64,000 bases of DNA from Triplophysa rosa (GCF_024868665.1 NC_079890.1:32725831-32789830); one strand, 5' to 3'. Positions 47,541 to 62,090 are shown, counted from the first letter of the stretch. The notes: generated by a model from the letters alone, not told the origin. Numbers and translations: made by a program.

Positions 47541-50500
47541 TGACAATACCCACAAAGTAACAAGGACTTGGTGACAGAGTAAGAAAGGTTGGCATCACAC
47601 TGGTTGCACATAACTGGGTTAATGCCATTAAAAGCAGTGCCGTATATATTTGTTTGCGTTCTTTACTTCAGGAACAGTATTACGATTTGGCTAATGAATT
47701 AATGAGTTATTGCAGTGGCATTAGCCATTCTTACGGTTTTGACAAGAGCTTGTGTCTCCTACAAGAGTTCTACAGTAGGTCAAGTCTTTGTTAAAAAGTG
47801 AATTCAATGTTAATCCTAATCCCCCCTTCAAAGCCAGCATTCAGACCAGTATGGAGACAATACCGTGTGCTGCTGTTGCCCCACACTATGTGTATGTATA
47901 TAATGCATTTAGTATTGCAACAAGCGATTCTTCATTGCATCCAGAAGTTTATTTTTAGAACTATTACATAAATCTACATGGAATACAATTCTAAAACTAC
48001 CTGAAATGTCCCTGAAAAACAGTAAACCTTGTTAGGAATGATTGTCATTATCAGTAAAATATACATTTTAAATGTTTGATTTCAGTCATTAATTTCACTA
48101 TGATATCAATCCTTGACATGGCCTTACTCAGTCAATATTAAGAAAATATCTTTACATTATGTAGGATGATTTTATGTAGAAAATGTTAAACCACAGAAAA
48201 AAATGACTTTAGTTGAGTTTTCAAAGGCAGGGTGACACATTTGATTCCATATATGGCATTTCTTAATAATGTACAACATTATTAACAAGAATGCCAAAAA
48301 GATTGACTGACAACGCTGAATAAATCCTTCTTAAATGTTTAAAAAGCACTGCAGTGGATATCATTCCAGCACTTTACTGGTTAAATAACTTGCAAGGCTT
48401 CCTGCCAGTTGCAACAGCCAATATTCAATACCTATCCATATATACAGATCAGAAAATGTTAAAAGAGAAGAAGATAAAGAGTTTACACGCCTCACATCTG
48501 CTGAACGCAAAGCAGTATATCCAGTTTCACGGTCATTACCGAGAGCCACATTCAGCCTGAGCTACAGTGCTTCATGATGTCATAATGGATGGATGAAGAG
48601 TGTAGAGGTCTCATTCCTTGTTGAGGTTTAGAGGTTGTGTAAAACTGTGATTTGTCACCCATGTGTGGACAGATTCTGGGAACAAATGTGGAGAAATATC
48701 CAACCACCAGTCAATCACTCTTACCACCTCAATACCCAACAAATACATAAGTCTGGATCTGACCCCTGGCACGGTGTTAGTTTGGCCCAAATTTGCTATA
48801 CACCCTCCAAATGAACCAAGCACTTTGCTTTTAACATCACGGTTTGGCAGTATGCGTATCCAGTTTGACCTCCCAGAGGAATATTACAAATGAGATCTTT
48901 TCAATACCTCGGTTGTTTCTCTTTAAACAAGTATGAAATGTAGAACAAATGGAAGTCCTTTGCTTCTCATAAAAGTGGTACCAAGACACCCAAATGCAAT
49001 AATAAATCAGATATTATTATTATTATTATTATATATATATAATTAGGTGATATTTCACTGAAAATGTCTCATAAAATAATTAATATAACTATAACAATAA
49101 ATGTATAGCTCTGTACTCTTAATGTATGTCAATAACTTTTTCATTAGCATTTCAGGCAAAACACGAAAAATAAAGCAGATACAATGAGATCTCTATAGAG
49201 AGCTCCTTAAAGAGCCGTTTTCTCTGAGTTTGTATATTTATAAACTTCATAAATTTCATTAAGGGGAGGGTCTCTGACTTCATAACTTCATATATCTTAT
49301 TGCATCACTTCTATGGCACTGAATGTTGATGTCAGACACGCTAAATATATGTTTTGCGGTCCATGTTAAACCACAGCCCTGACAGGAAACATTAACATAC
49401 CGCGGACATGTTGGCTTTTAGACCACTGAAAGACATCAGCAAACAACACGATGGTGATAAGTGCTTTAAGCACGGGATTCTGTCAGCGCCCCAATTTTAC
49501 ACAGGCAGCACTCAGTCTTTCTCCAGAAGGTGGAAAACCACCGAAAAAATGTGATTAAATAAAAAGACAGTTCATGTGCCCATCCTGTTTGGCTGTTATG
49601 TACTAGAACCAAAATGGAACTGGCAACTGTAATGAAAACACAATGACATTTGGTTGTGAGCATTAGCATTGCGGGTTGATTCCTGGGGTGACAGGTGTGC
49701 TGTGGAGACACGTGGCCCTCTTTGGGTCACCGTGGGCTCTGTCATCGCCCATGCTGGACTGCTCACTTATGTTAGTACAAGCGGAAAGACAGGATCTGTT
49801 GCTAATCTCAACACTATTAGAAATGGGTGCTGATGCAGTGTCTTTTTCACCCCTTTGACCTGCGATTTTAGAGAATAAAGCAAAACGGGTAGATTAGGGA
49901 AATGGGGTAATAAAAGAAAAAAACGAGGCTTTATTAGATGACAAACCAAGCTAGAATTTGGTAAAGTTAACACAGACTTTCTGGCACAGCCTGCCTGTCA
50001 CCCAAGGGAATTGAACCACCGTCCCAAATTGTCCCAGATTAACCTAAATGACCTAATGATCTATTTCTGTCTGACTTTATCAGTGTCATTCCATTATGGT
50101 TTAAATCTATGGTTGTAGTCATTCTGAATCTGAGACAAAATATGACGAACAATTCTTATAAACATCAATTTCCCCTCTCTGAAAAATGCAAATGGTTGAA
50201 TGTAAATGCAAACGTTACATTACTTTGCAAATACACCTCAATACTAACAACAAGTTGAAAGACCTTCACACCAAAGGGAGGCAATAATATATATGTTGCG
50301 TTGAGGACCTGTTATTTTTGTGTGTGTGTGCGCGCACAAACATTTAAGGAGGTATAGAGTAAAACAAAAGGAGTTTGAAAGTAAAAGCTCAGAGAGGGTC
50401 CATATAAATGTTGCCATGAAGTTTTGAAAAGGAGAAATGGGAACAATGCCATTTGCAGCAAACACTCCTCTGCCATCCATCTTTTACACAATCAACATGG

Positions 50501-52599
50501 CCCTTTCACATGCACCGGCCCCTGCTGGGGACCCCATCCCCTCTGTCAATGGCCTTATATTTAAGGGAAATTAGGTGACATTGAGTTTCAAATGAGTCAT
50601 CGACAGCTGCTTCGTCACTGTCGCTTTGAGCAGTGTGCCGTTCACCAACAGCGTGACAATGTTTTCCTGCGGCACTGGAAAGAAGGTACTGTACTGAAGA
50701 ATGTAACATATACTGACTGACAATTGAATAAACTTTCTCACTTTTACCTTATGCGGCATAAAGACACAACATGCCATTGTTTTGGATAGACTATGCACAT
50801 TTGTATCTTTTGGTAATTGTGTAGATTGTTACGCTGTTCGGTTTTCGTCGCACTCGCCCCCTCGCACCCCAAGCGCTCAGTGTGATAACCATTGATGCCT
50901 TATACAGTTACAGGTCACCACAATCATTTACTGTTAGAAGGTGCAGAGAAATCCAGCGTCCTCCCAAAAGGTATTTGAGACCTGCAGCTAAGAATCAAAG
51001 GGCTGCAGAGGTATAAGAAAGACCTATCTGGTTTCAAGAAGAAGTGTGGGAGAGGAATAGGGGGAGTGTGAGAGAGAAATTAAAATGGAGAGAGGAGAGA
51101 GAGGGACAGAGAGAGAGAGAGAGAGAGGGAGAGATAAAGCGCTGCTGGCAAATCACATTGAGTCGTCATTGAGATTTATGAAATGCTGTAGATGATGTGC
51201 ATCTCTAGAGGACTGAAATCTGTATTAAGGGTGTTGCATTAAAAACAGTTCAAAGTAAACACAAGCGTCCTTTGGCGTGTTCAACCCTGACAGATAAATT
51301 GGGCGTGTCTACACCACAGAAATCAATCCAACACTTTTGACATCTCTTGGGCTATGAAATGGAAAAGGTGCAATGAGGCAGTACGGCCAACATTTACGAA
51401 CTCTCTTCCAAATGCATTCTATAAACCTCTGTGTCCAACGTTCTGCCGAAAAGCCGATAGGTTGAACCAGCTGTGGGCATGACGTAGCGGTTCTGCTGAG
51501 GGCTTTCTGGCAAAAGATTTTTAAAAAAAAGTACACACATAAATGGCTCGAATACTCCAATATACATTCAAAAAAATTGCTTTGTACTAAAATGACATTT
51601 AAAGAGGTTAGCATTTTTTCCAAACCAACCTGAGGTAATGAGGTATGAGAATGAAGTGGTTGCCAATTTGTTTGCAGTGCATTGGGACTGTATGGGAGTT
51701 CTTTCTAAGCGCCTGACAAGCAGGTGAGATCAAAGTGAACCTGGACAAAAGGAGCTCAACAGTGATTTGTCAGGGGACGAGAGGCATTCCCGTCTGGCTC
51801 TAGCCAGGCCCTCAGATCACTAGCGCAAAAAATAAAAAAACCCTATTTCATGAGAAAAAGTACAGCAGAAAAGGTTCAGTGGTCAGCTTGGTTTGGTCTG
51901 GATTGCCGTACCTCCTTTTCTGCAAAGTAGCCAGAAAAAAACTAGTGACTGTTATTAGTGACTGGCATTGTGAAATATGAGGGAAGTCTTGTACATAAAG
52001 CATGAAGGTTCTTCAATAATGCTTTTGTTAAGAAAGATTGTTGAATTGGGTCCTTGAGCAGTCTATATGCTCATGAGGAGATTTAAAAAACCTGGAAAGC
52101 AATTATTTAGATGGTAATCTAAACTAACGGGTTTTTATCCGAAATTATGATATCAGGAATGTTATTTAATTCAATCAACTTGACTTCATTAAGTTATGCC
52201 AACAAATGCCATTTTAATACTTAGTTCAGGAGCACTTTTACAGGATTAGATTATTTATGTTTTAGGAATAATTCTGTCTTTTGTTGAATGGTTGACACCT
52301 CAGACTAAATCACATCAATGCATTTGTGGAACGTGATAAATAATATCTAAAAAATCTTTAAAAAACTTGGTGTCTAAAAGAGAGAGAGAAAATTGCACCA
52401 CAACATACATGTAATCTGTAAAAATCTTTGGGATGAAAAGTACACTTGCATGTTTTACAAAAAGCAACAGTAGCTTAATTTGTCCAACCCAGGTAAGGTG
52501 ATTGATGAGCTCAAGATACTGAAAACAAACTTTAACATCGTACAATTTAACCGTTGAGTTTGAAAATAATCGGCAACATCCTGAGCGACCCCCCCCCCC

Positions 52600-52638
<39 letters not shown>

Positions 52639-53690
52639 TATCACTGCTGGGCTTTGTGGGCGGCTGTGGGCCGTAATTAAAATACTTCCAGAAAGAAACA
52701 GCCGACCACATCAGAAATGCAACCCTCCGTCAGGATCAAACCACATCAAGAGAGTCTCTTTCAGAATTGGTCACCAGAGCATCGCATTATGTACATCAGT
52801 GGGCCCTGTCTAGTCTGACACACACCGTGCCTGCAGCGCGACAAATTATTGTTACGATCCACTACCTGATTTAAAACTGCGTGACAAACAGGTCGCCAAG
52901 TGATGCGTGGAAAAAAGATGAAAAATAAAGGGTGGCTTCCCACGAGGTCTTCAAACGTGTGGTTGATAGAATGCGCTGGTGTTGCGCCAAAGGGCAGGGA
53001 GATTTGTAGATGATGGTGCTAATTACGAGAATGGTAACCATAATGCGACCAAGATGGAAGCAATTTAGGCAGAAGTCATTTGCGTGTTGCTCTTCCACCC
53101 ACTAGCTGCAACACTGCAGGAGCAGTTTCAGTGGCTGCTCCAGTCATTTCATTTTCATTATTGATAAATAACTCGTTTAGGACGAAGGGAATTTGTTATT
53201 AAAATGTGCTTTAGAGAGAGAGTGTGTGGTATGTATGTTAAAACACAGTAGCGTGATTTCTTTAAATTGCAAGAAAGTGTAACTGAAATTATCCAATCTG
53301 GATTGTCATTAAAAGGAAACCCCAAGAAACGTTTCTACAGTTTCAAGACCAGATACAGGTCTTGATTCGAAGCATATCCCTAATTCTTCTGCTTTATAAA
53401 ATATCTGTGACAGTTTATGTAAAATATATAAAAAATGGTAGAAATGTTGGAGAAAAATTGTTTGCGAGACGTACTGCGTTACGTTTTTAAAGATAATAAA
53501 ATTGCTGTTAGTATAGTGCATGTAATACGCAAATATTAAAAATAAAAAATAAATAGCCTACATATTCTACATAAAAGAAATGCATGACTCAGCTTCTGAA
53601 TAAGTAACCTAAAAATGTTAGCTGTCTGTCACTATTTAAACATTCCACACATTTATGCAGAACGTTTAAAGCCACGTGTGTACGTCTATG
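47541..53690. other. Gene-free DNA upstream of fgf3
   Basis: Mostly unique, AT-rich sequence. Simple repeats are (TAT)n/(TA)n at 49011-49041, (GA)n at 51101-51133 and C12 plus (TC)n at 52589-52635. GC-balanced blocks at 50830-51200 and 52660-53110 are possible regulatory elements. No frame has a recognisable product. Confidence 0.45.
52589..52635. repeat. Poly-C followed by (TC)n microsatellite
   Basis: Twelve C bases, then about 16 TC units, forming a pyrimidine-only tract apart from one A. Confidence 0.92.
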
Positions 53691-53759
53691 GATGTTATCA
53701 TCACTATTGACATTTGCTAACAGCAATGAAAACAAAATTGATAGTGGCTCACCCACCAG

Positions 53760-53814
53760 CCAATGCTCATGCTTAAATACCACGGCGTATAATTTTCGGA
53801 TAGCCTATATATTT
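53760..53814 (+). promoter_or_regulatory. Candidate fgf3 core promoter (CCAAT and TATA-like)
   Basis: CCAAT at 53760-53764 precedes TATATATTT at 53806-53814 by 41 bp, the usual spacing for a CCAAT/TATA promoter. The transcription start would be near 53840, giving a 5' UTR of about 540 bases before the fgf3 ATG. Spacing and orientation support it; no transcript evidence is available here. Confidence 0.4.
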
Positions 53815-54375
53815 GAGCTTTTGGATCTTTCAAAAGAAAAAAAAACTCTGCCCTTGGATGTCTCTCTCTTTGTGATGCAGTTTTCCGCGGTAAGCCACCG
53901 TGTGTAGTGCTGTGTAATTTTATCCACACTGCAACCTCTTGGTTCACACAAGACTGATACCTTGCCTCCTCTTTTCCTTTGTATCAATTGGTCGGGGTTC
54001 GGGCTATTGTTGCAGGAGGGCTCTTTTATTTCTGTGCACACTGTCGATCAGCGAAATCTCACGATAGCCTCCCTGTGAAACCGACTGGCTTTTTTCTCCT
54101 CCTCGGTCAGATACAATCTGCTTGGAGAACAGAGAGGAACCCATGCGCACCGACGAGGCGAACCCATGCTGTTGTAACGCAGCCGGCTCTAACAGATGAC
54201 CAAGGCTTTTTCCTAGCACGACACACTTAAGAGAGGAATAGTGATTTTTATTTTTTGATTTTCAGTTAACTGGATCACTGCTTTGCGGCTCTGACAAATG
54301 ATACGACTTTAATGGGACCCGAGTGCCAGCTATTTCTATTCCAGCGAGATTTTGCCGACATCCCGCCATGCCACA

Positions 54376-56748
54376 ATGGTTATAATTCTGCTCTTGTTGT
54401 TACTGAGCTTCTTGGATTCCAGTTTGCAGGACTCTCCGAGGCAATCCAGGACCCCAAAGGCGCCTTGTGCCAGGGGCCAGGCGTGTGACCCAAGGCAGCG
54501 GCGAGATGCTGGTGGACGCGGCGGGGTTTACGAGCACCTCGGGGGAGCTCCGAGACGCAGAAAACTTTACTGCGCCACAAAATATCATTTGCAAATTCAC
54601 CCAAGCGGAAAAATAGACGGATCTCTTGAAGAAAACAATCCTTTCAGTGAGTATATAATTTTCACTTTTTATATTTGTGAATGGCAACTTTTGTACGATA
54701 TGACCGCATCGACTATTTTCTGGCAGACCCCATCAGAGGCTTGCATAATGTATCAGAAAAACATTTAGCGCTGACAAGAGTCGGGATACATATGCGACAG
54801 TGGCATTACGCATTAAATAACTAACATTTAGGAAGTGTTTTTCTTCTGTGAAATGGAGGAACAGAAATGTAATTTTAATCTGCATTCTTGCACATGAAGA
54901 TTACAGGCATTAACCAGAACGTATTCACGGACTGCTTTAGTTAAGGAGCAGCACATGCAGACAGTGCAGCTTGTAAATATTTGTCACCATGTTGAAACGT
55001 TTGCTAAAAATGGAAGGACAAGTCAGAAAATAAAAAAAACACAAAATTTGTTATTTGCTGACGAGAGAAACTCAAAATGTTAATGTATTGCTTACATTAT
55101 AACTCAAGTGGACAAGATTGTCTATACCCCTTATAATCTTAATGATCTTTCTTTTAATTATCAAGTCTTAGTTTTCCAATTAGTTAAATCCGAGTGGCCA
55201 TGGACATTACCATATGAAAACAGGATTGAACAGACAATTTAACATAATGACTTAAACAACGGATGTGTTTATCCAACGTAAAAGGATGATTATTCGAAAC
55301 AGAAGAATAAGGAGAGCCATTAATCAGTGGTAAAAAGGGGAAGAATAAACATCCTCCTTAAGAGATTGTTTAGTGTCTGTATATCTAACCTGACAGCGTT
55401 TGTCCTGTAGATTGTGACTCAATCAACGTAAAACTTTATGTGTGGCATACAGAAAATCAAACATTGAATGTGTTATATATGTGTTGCATCATTTAAAATG
55501 GGTAAAAATGGAAAAAATATGAATTCCTAATTATGTTAAATTGTAGGGCATGTTGTTTTATGAAGACCTTTACCAACTTAAATCAATTTATATTAATCGA
55601 CATAATATAAGAAATAATAATAATAATATTAATAATAATGTATTATGTTAATACCTTGTCATTCGTGACAGGTTTGTGAAAATTAGATGTATTATTATGT
55701 TTTGGTATTATTATTAATAATAACAATAATGTATGAAAATATATTTTAAATGGCGATTTATATAGATTTTAATCTTCACGCACGTTTATATTTTTACAAG
55801 CGTTTTGTCATTAGCCAGCTGCATGCGCAATAATTGTTGCCCTTTTTTTCTAGGTATACTCGAGATCACAGCTGTTGATGTTGGCGTGGTAGCGATCAAG
55901 GGTCTGTTTTCAGGAAGATACCTTGCTATGAATGAAAAAGGACGTCTGTATGCCTCGGTAAGCGTTATGTCACATGAAAATCAAGTAGCTGAGTTTGTGC
56001 TGGCGGTAGGATCAGATAACACGCAGGGCTATTTGAGGCTGTTGCCACATGGTGGTGTTTCTCATGCGGAACCAGTATGCCCACATGTTGCTTAATTACT
56101 GAGAATTAGATTACTGAGTTTGTTTCTCAGTGGGAACCTTGTCACTAAAATTTATGCTCACCAGAGAGTGACAACCTCATCCAAGGATATGTCCTTATTT
56201 TTGGAAGGACATTCTGAGGGTTTCAAATGTGCTGATGAGAATTATTGTCAAATATTATAGTCACTCTGTAAAAGGACTGACATGCCCTAATTATAACTAA
56301 ACAGTCCCCCATCTAATTTACCAATTACCATCTAACACCTGTTTTTTCAACCTTCTAGGAAGTCTTCAACCATGAGTGTGAGTTTGTCGAGCGTATTCAT
56401 GAACTAGGCTACAACACCTATGCATCACGGCACCATGCTACCACCCAGGCATCACCTGCAGGGTCCAGCGCCGGGGCGGGCAAGCGCCGTGCCAGTTCTA
56501 AGAGGCAGTGGTACGTGTCCATTAATGGAAAGGGCCGGCCTAGGAGGGGCTTTAAAACACGGAGCACAGACAAAGCTTCCCTCTTCCTGCCCCGTGTTTT
56601 GGGCAACAAGGACCATGAGTTAGTGCGCAAGCTCAGAGAGAGTCAGCGGCATCAGACAGGTGCCCATAAAGTCCCTGTGGGTCGGGCAGAGCGCAGGAGA
56701 CGACGACACAGGGGCTCCAAGAGCCACAGCAGAAGGGCTGATATTTAA
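54376..56748 (+). CDS. fgf3: Fibroblast growth factor 3, three coding exons
   Basis: Coding exons are 54376-54646, 55854-55957 and 56359-56748, with GT/AG introns of 1207 and 401 bp. They join to 254 aa; human FGF3 is 239 aa. The ATG at 54376 has a good context (CACAATGG) and starts a hydrophobic signal peptide ([16 protein letters not shown]). The beta-trefoil core begins near [20 protein letters not shown] and runs through [20 protein letters not shown]. The FGF family signature is complete across exons 2 and 3 (GRLYAS, then [17 protein letters not shown]), and [18 protein letters not shown] follows. The tail is strongly basic ([11 protein letters not shown]), as in FGF3 of other vertebrates, and should bind heparan sulfate or act as a nuclear-localisation-like signal. 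Fgf3 is a secreted ligand for FGF receptors, chiefly the IIIb forms of FGFR1 and FGFR2, used in ear, hindbrain and pharyngeal patterning. The first intron interrupts the Ser after NPF and the second follows YAS, the conserved FGF intron positions. Confidence 0.96.
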
Positions 56749-57662
56749 CACTTACATCTTAAACAGATGGAGAGAGCCAAAGCCACTGCCACTGCAAGAA
56801 CTCAAACTGAGAGTTAGAAAGAGAAAAAAGGTCAGATGGAACACAATTGTCCTGGGAGAGCACGACTTACAAGAAAACCTGGAGAGATATGCTACCATTT
56901 CTGGCAAGGAGGACTGAATAGCATCAAGAGAAATATCATGTTCTCTCACTTATAAAGCCCAGCCTCTGAGATACAAAAAAGACACTCCGAATATGTTTTT
57001 GTGACCAAATTAACACTACTGAAAGTTTAGTTCACTTAGTTTGTTTTCAAATCCTTTTTGTGTAAAGGACGTGTAATTATTGTATATAGTTGTATATTTC
57101 TTTTATACGAGCAAAATAACAAAGTAAATGTTTGTAATCATAAATTAGGATGTTGGACAAGTGCTTGACAATGCCAATGATGTGTTATGTTATTTGACTC
57201 TGGCCAGGTGGTATACAAACAAGCACTTTTTCCTTATTGAAGTATAAAGTAGAAAACACATAAAACACATTTAACTTACATGTGATAGGCTACTGTTCTT
57301 AAACTGCAATCAGGAGTACTTTGTATATTACTAATGTAATACATATTTATTTTGTTTATTTTTTTAAATTATTGATGGCATAGTTTCTACACTTCCAAGT
57401 ATCAAGGATTTTTCTCCAAAAAGAAAAAAGTCACCATTGATAGAGTAACACTGTAATCTATAATATTCCAAGTGGACAACTGGTCCAGCAAAAGTAGACT
57501 CTAAAATAATGTTTCAGTTTTGTCTTTTTAAATACTCATGTGGGAAATTATGACATCATGTATGAAACAGTTCTGATAAATGTAAGCAACACTGTAAGCA
57601 AAGTAATGCATATAAACTGCATTTTTCAACACTGAAAGCTGAAAATCTGGAGGAATGTCACC

Positions 57663-57668
57663 AATAAA
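57663..57668 (+). terminator. Candidate fgf3 polyadenylation signal
   Basis: AATAAA lies 915 bases after the fgf3 stop codon in an AT-rich 3' UTR. Other hexamer variants lie nearer the stop, so alternative ends are possible. Confidence 0.45.
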
Positions 57669-57689
57669 TTATATGAAAATTATTATTAT

Positions 57690-58169
57690 AAGCATTTTTT
57701 TACTTAAGCATAGACTACAACCAATGATGAATTAGGGTGCTTAAATGCTGGATATATCTTAAGCAACTACTCTTCTCATTTTTTTCACACATGTATATTT
57801 TTCTGCAGATAAAAAGAAAAAATATTTTTCATTTATATAACATGACAATTAATTAAAGCTTCGACAATCAACGAGATTAATGTTGTCAAATAGGCATTCG
57901 GTTCCACGTTGCAGTTATATTGAGACAAACTGTGAAAGTGATCACATAAGTATTGAAGTCTCTCAGAGGTCCAGCTAAAAAGGAGTCCCTCTTGGGACCA
58001 CCCCCTCTTTCTCTTTAAACTGCCTCAAGTGACATCATCTGGGAAAAGAAATGAAACAAATTCAAAAAGAAAAATAAAGCAATCACTGCATTATAAAATG
58101 TACGCATATAAAACCTAATCTTCGTATTTTAAATCTAATCTTTCATAACAAGACTAAATGATTGAAGCA

Positions 58170-58236
<67 letters not shown>

Positions 58237-61200
58237 GCGCTTTTGAAATCTATAGGAGAAAAAAGACGTGTTATTCAATACTTCGCAGGTTCGAGAGCTT
58301 CCTGGCGGTCACAAAGGCATTTCTCTGGGGGAACCTGGGAAGCCATGTCGCTTGAGACATGCTTCTTCCTTTTTCAAAACGGCGAGAGCCTGAGATCTGA
58401 AACAGGCAATCCCCGATGAAAAAAAATGTGACTTAGAAATTGTAACGCGTTGTGTAGTTTATGAATGCCAAACTCTAATATTACTCAACAGGAATGCAGC
58501 ACTCAAGATTAATGGCACTATTTGAATAACCCTTTGTGCTCACCGCCTGGTACCTTATTTTTTCACACAGCCATTCAAATATGCACACTCTATTCTAGCG
58601 ACTATTCTATAATCGCTCATCAAAATAGTGCTTCGTTTTGAGATTAATTGACATCTGCATTGTAATAATACTTGCCACAAATAATACAAATCAAATACAA
58701 AATATAGCCTAAAAACGCACGTAATCCACTGCTTATTTTACCCAAGAAAATGTATGTTTAACCTGCGCGCAAAGTTTGTCTTGTTCTTTGGTCCTCGTTC
58801 TAAGTACCTATTCAGGCACACGACGCCCCTATTAGTTCAGTGGCATATAACAAGTAAACAGAGACCCAGGGGTTAGGGTTCAGCGTCCCGATCGAGCGAC
58901 TTCTGATGACCTGCCTTCAACAATGACGCGTCTGCCGCCATGTCAAGGGGATATGAGCGCTCATTAAGGCTGCCAAGAAACTCTTCAGCGTCGGGGTTCT
59001 AACAAATACAAACTTCGATTATTTTATTTGAATAGAGACATGTCTGGAAGTGCACAAAACAAGAAAGAAAAATTATATTTGAACAATGACTGAAACAGAT
59101 TTTAAGCCTTTTGACAGGTGAATTACTCAACGAGTGGTTTTCTCAGAATTTACTTAAAGCCCCGCGCTTGTAAAAACTGCACCAATTAAAACCACTGAGA
59201 TTCAGTCCCTTATTCTTCTCTGGCCGGAGGGCCTCAAAGGGTTGTTCCTCGTGCCCATCTAATTTGTATCGTCAGGAATTCCTCAAGTATTGACCCAGCG
59301 AAGCCTGGGGGGCTTTGTTCGTACAGACAGGCCTCCTACTGGCCATCTTTGTAGACCTTGTAGAGTCGCTGACCTCTGCACTAACATCCCACAATATTGC
59401 TTCCAGCTTTTTACTAAGGGAAACTTTTGGGAATGACTGATAATCATATATGGAAAAAAAATCGAGACAAGATGTGAAATTTATTAGAGGTAGTTAAAAA
59501 ATACAATTATCATATTTAAGACATGACCGCAGAAAAATTCGTGTAAAATAACCTGAAATCCTGAGTGACCACCAAATGGTTATACACGGGTTTTCATGAT
59601 AAAGCTGAGGAAATCTAGGCTATTTAAAAGCACGCAATTTAGTGAAAGCTCATCAAAGGCAATTAAGTAAAATTGTATTTTTTTCTTTCCTTTATTTAGT
59701 GTAAATATGTGTGTATAGATTTGTCTCTATTCAGTCATTTACATTATTAATCAAACCTCAAATGCTTTATTATGCTTAAGATTAGACTAAATAAAATTAG
59801 ACCACACTTAAAAGTTATGAGGGAGGTTTAACGTCATATCATTTTTAAGGGATCAAAATTTGTAAGCGTTTAACTGCAATTTCCAAGAACATCCTTTAGA
59901 GGGAAGCACTGACTTCTAACGAGTCTCTGTGAATTGAAGAGAACATTACCACAGGGTCGTCAGAGCCACTCGTTTCAGCAATAAATCTAGAACTTGACTG
60001 TCGCCTCATGGGTTTTATAGCAATGCCTGAGGTTCAGAAAGAGACTGGTAATAGTCTTTACCAGCAATTTGCTCTTACATGTGCTGTGGCAGGGATAAAT
60101 TGAGGAAAGACTTTCCAAACAATTACTTCGTAAAACAAATATAGCCTAAATTGTGATAATTTCAGTGGATTACTTTGAGATTTATGTAAACCATTTCCCT
60201 AAACAGGTGAGGATATTAAAATAGGCGGAACGCAGGCGATCGAGCGCAACTGCAGCACCATGGAGAGCGGCTGAGCGCCCCGTTAATATACAATTCAGTT
60301 CATTCCTCTGCATGCGTTCACAACATTGGCCCGTCATTTAACTGAGCATCAGTTGGGTGATAGTTCTGTAAAAATTTGCTGTTTTTGGAAATCGAGATGC
60401 ATCTATTTAAGCAGTCCACTGGTTTTTGTTTTTTTACCAGTTAAATTAACCCATTGCAACTACGCGCTATCCAATACGTCCTAAAAAATGCAATTCTAGT
60501 TTACATTTTCAACAAAGAAAGTTTGACAATGACTGTTTGCAAAGTGTCTGTGCTTTCAGCATGTAAACTTATACAAATCCAACCCACACTCTTAGATCCA
60601 GTGAACCGCTTGACAAACGACCAATTCCTGTGTACACGATTACTGAACCGTCGGAAATGGAATGGAAGGGATCGCCTAGCTACAGGATGAGCAATTTGGG
60701 TAACAGGTTCATGGGGTGTTCTCTCTTCTTTGAAGTGAGAAGACGGACGGACAGAAGTTAGACGAGTGATTTATATTATAAAATGTTCTGTATAAATAAA
60801 CGGATCCTATGCAAATTCAAATTTTAATAAATAAGATTTTGGGGACTTTGAAACAGATCACAAATGTTTCTTTTCCATATTGCATATGCTTTTTTTAATC
60901 TAGATTACGTTTCTTTAATTTGTACACTAAATATGTAAACAAATTATGCAAATGTAGTAACCATTTACAGAGAAATGCTCAGGGCATAGAGTTAGAACGT
61001 CTGAATTTAAGAACGCTTTTCTCCTAAAACAGATGTGTAATTAAGCCCTCAATTTGCTCCAATTTAGTAAAAACACCCTCAACTGTCACTTAAGATAGGC
61101 ACTGAGAATCGCAGGCGGTGAGTTGGAGAGGTGTTAGTTTTTTGAGCATGATGATTTCCAAGCACTTAGAATCTTGTGAGGTTTAAAGGAGGAAAACTAG

Positions 61201-62090
61201 ATGTCGTACTTTAGTGTTTTACCATCCCCCGTTGCCTTTCCGTTTTACGTCGCAAGCAAGCAGCATGGAGCGCGCATTACCCGGGGCCGCGGAGAAAGCT
61301 TGACTCACAGTGTGATGTTTCCAGCGGTCCACATTTTTCTCCCCCACAATGCAATGACGCACAACATTCACTACTGTACACTCGTAAGAAGTCAGCTACT
61401 GAATTGGCAGGCTGAATGATCTCAAACCATTAACGATGACAGTTGGATATCCAAGGCTCAAATTCCATCACCACTGTGATGTGATATACTTCTGCAAACT
61501 AACAATCATGTCATTCAATTTGTATGTCTACCACACAGACGTACATCTCGTTTTCCTATAGCTTTTTCACAGAAGCTATTGTTCTTTCGGAGAACATGCT
61601 GCCTTTTCTTTTTAAACACCTCTTCAATTAATTTTTGCAATTCGTTGAATTCGCCTTTTGTTGTTTTCCTGTTATTGTTCATTCTTAGACCTGTCTCCTG
61701 TCCTACACTGCAGTCTGTTAACTTTGCGATTTCCTATTTTACATCCTCCCATACATAAATTATTTTATTTCTGTCCGATTATGAAGGAAGCTTTACACAA
61801 AGAAATGGCAACCATGGCCAGTCTATTTCTGAGCAGCAGCCCCTGCGCTGATCGGAGATTGATAAGTGCATTATTTTCTTAGACATTCGTTCTTATAAAT
61901 GAAGGAATGTTGTTTAAATGTTGTGGGGGATCAGTCATGACGTTTGTCGCACCATCTCCCTCTCACACGCGCGCACACAGGCGCGCACTGCCCCACGGCA
62001 TGGACGTGCGCACATTATAAGGAATCAGTGTGTTCGGAGTGGCGCAGTGGTGCATGGTGCTCCGTCATGCACTAGGTAGTGTGTGATGTA
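57690..62090. other. fgf3-fgf4 intergenic region
   Basis: AT-rich DNA with a long (GA)n microsatellite (58171-58235) and no recognised gene. GC-richer unique patches at 58850-58990, 59215-59420 and 60220-60330 are candidate regulatory elements. Frames such as 61201-61419 and 61658-61882 show no recognisable product. Confidence 0.55.
58171..58235. repeat. (GA)n microsatellite
   Basis: About 32 GA units, nearly uninterrupted. Arg/Glu frames across it are artefacts. Confidence 0.95.

Noticed and set aside
54352..54375. Upstream extension of the fgf3 frame
   Set aside because: The first codon there is TTG, not ATG. The ATG at 54376 gives the expected signal peptide directly.
55805..56095. 96-codon frame across fgf3 exon 2
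   Set aside because: It runs through the acceptor and past the donor at 55958. Only 55854-55957 is coding.
58158..58419. Arg/Glu-repeat frames
   Set aside because: Translations of the (GA)n microsatellite.
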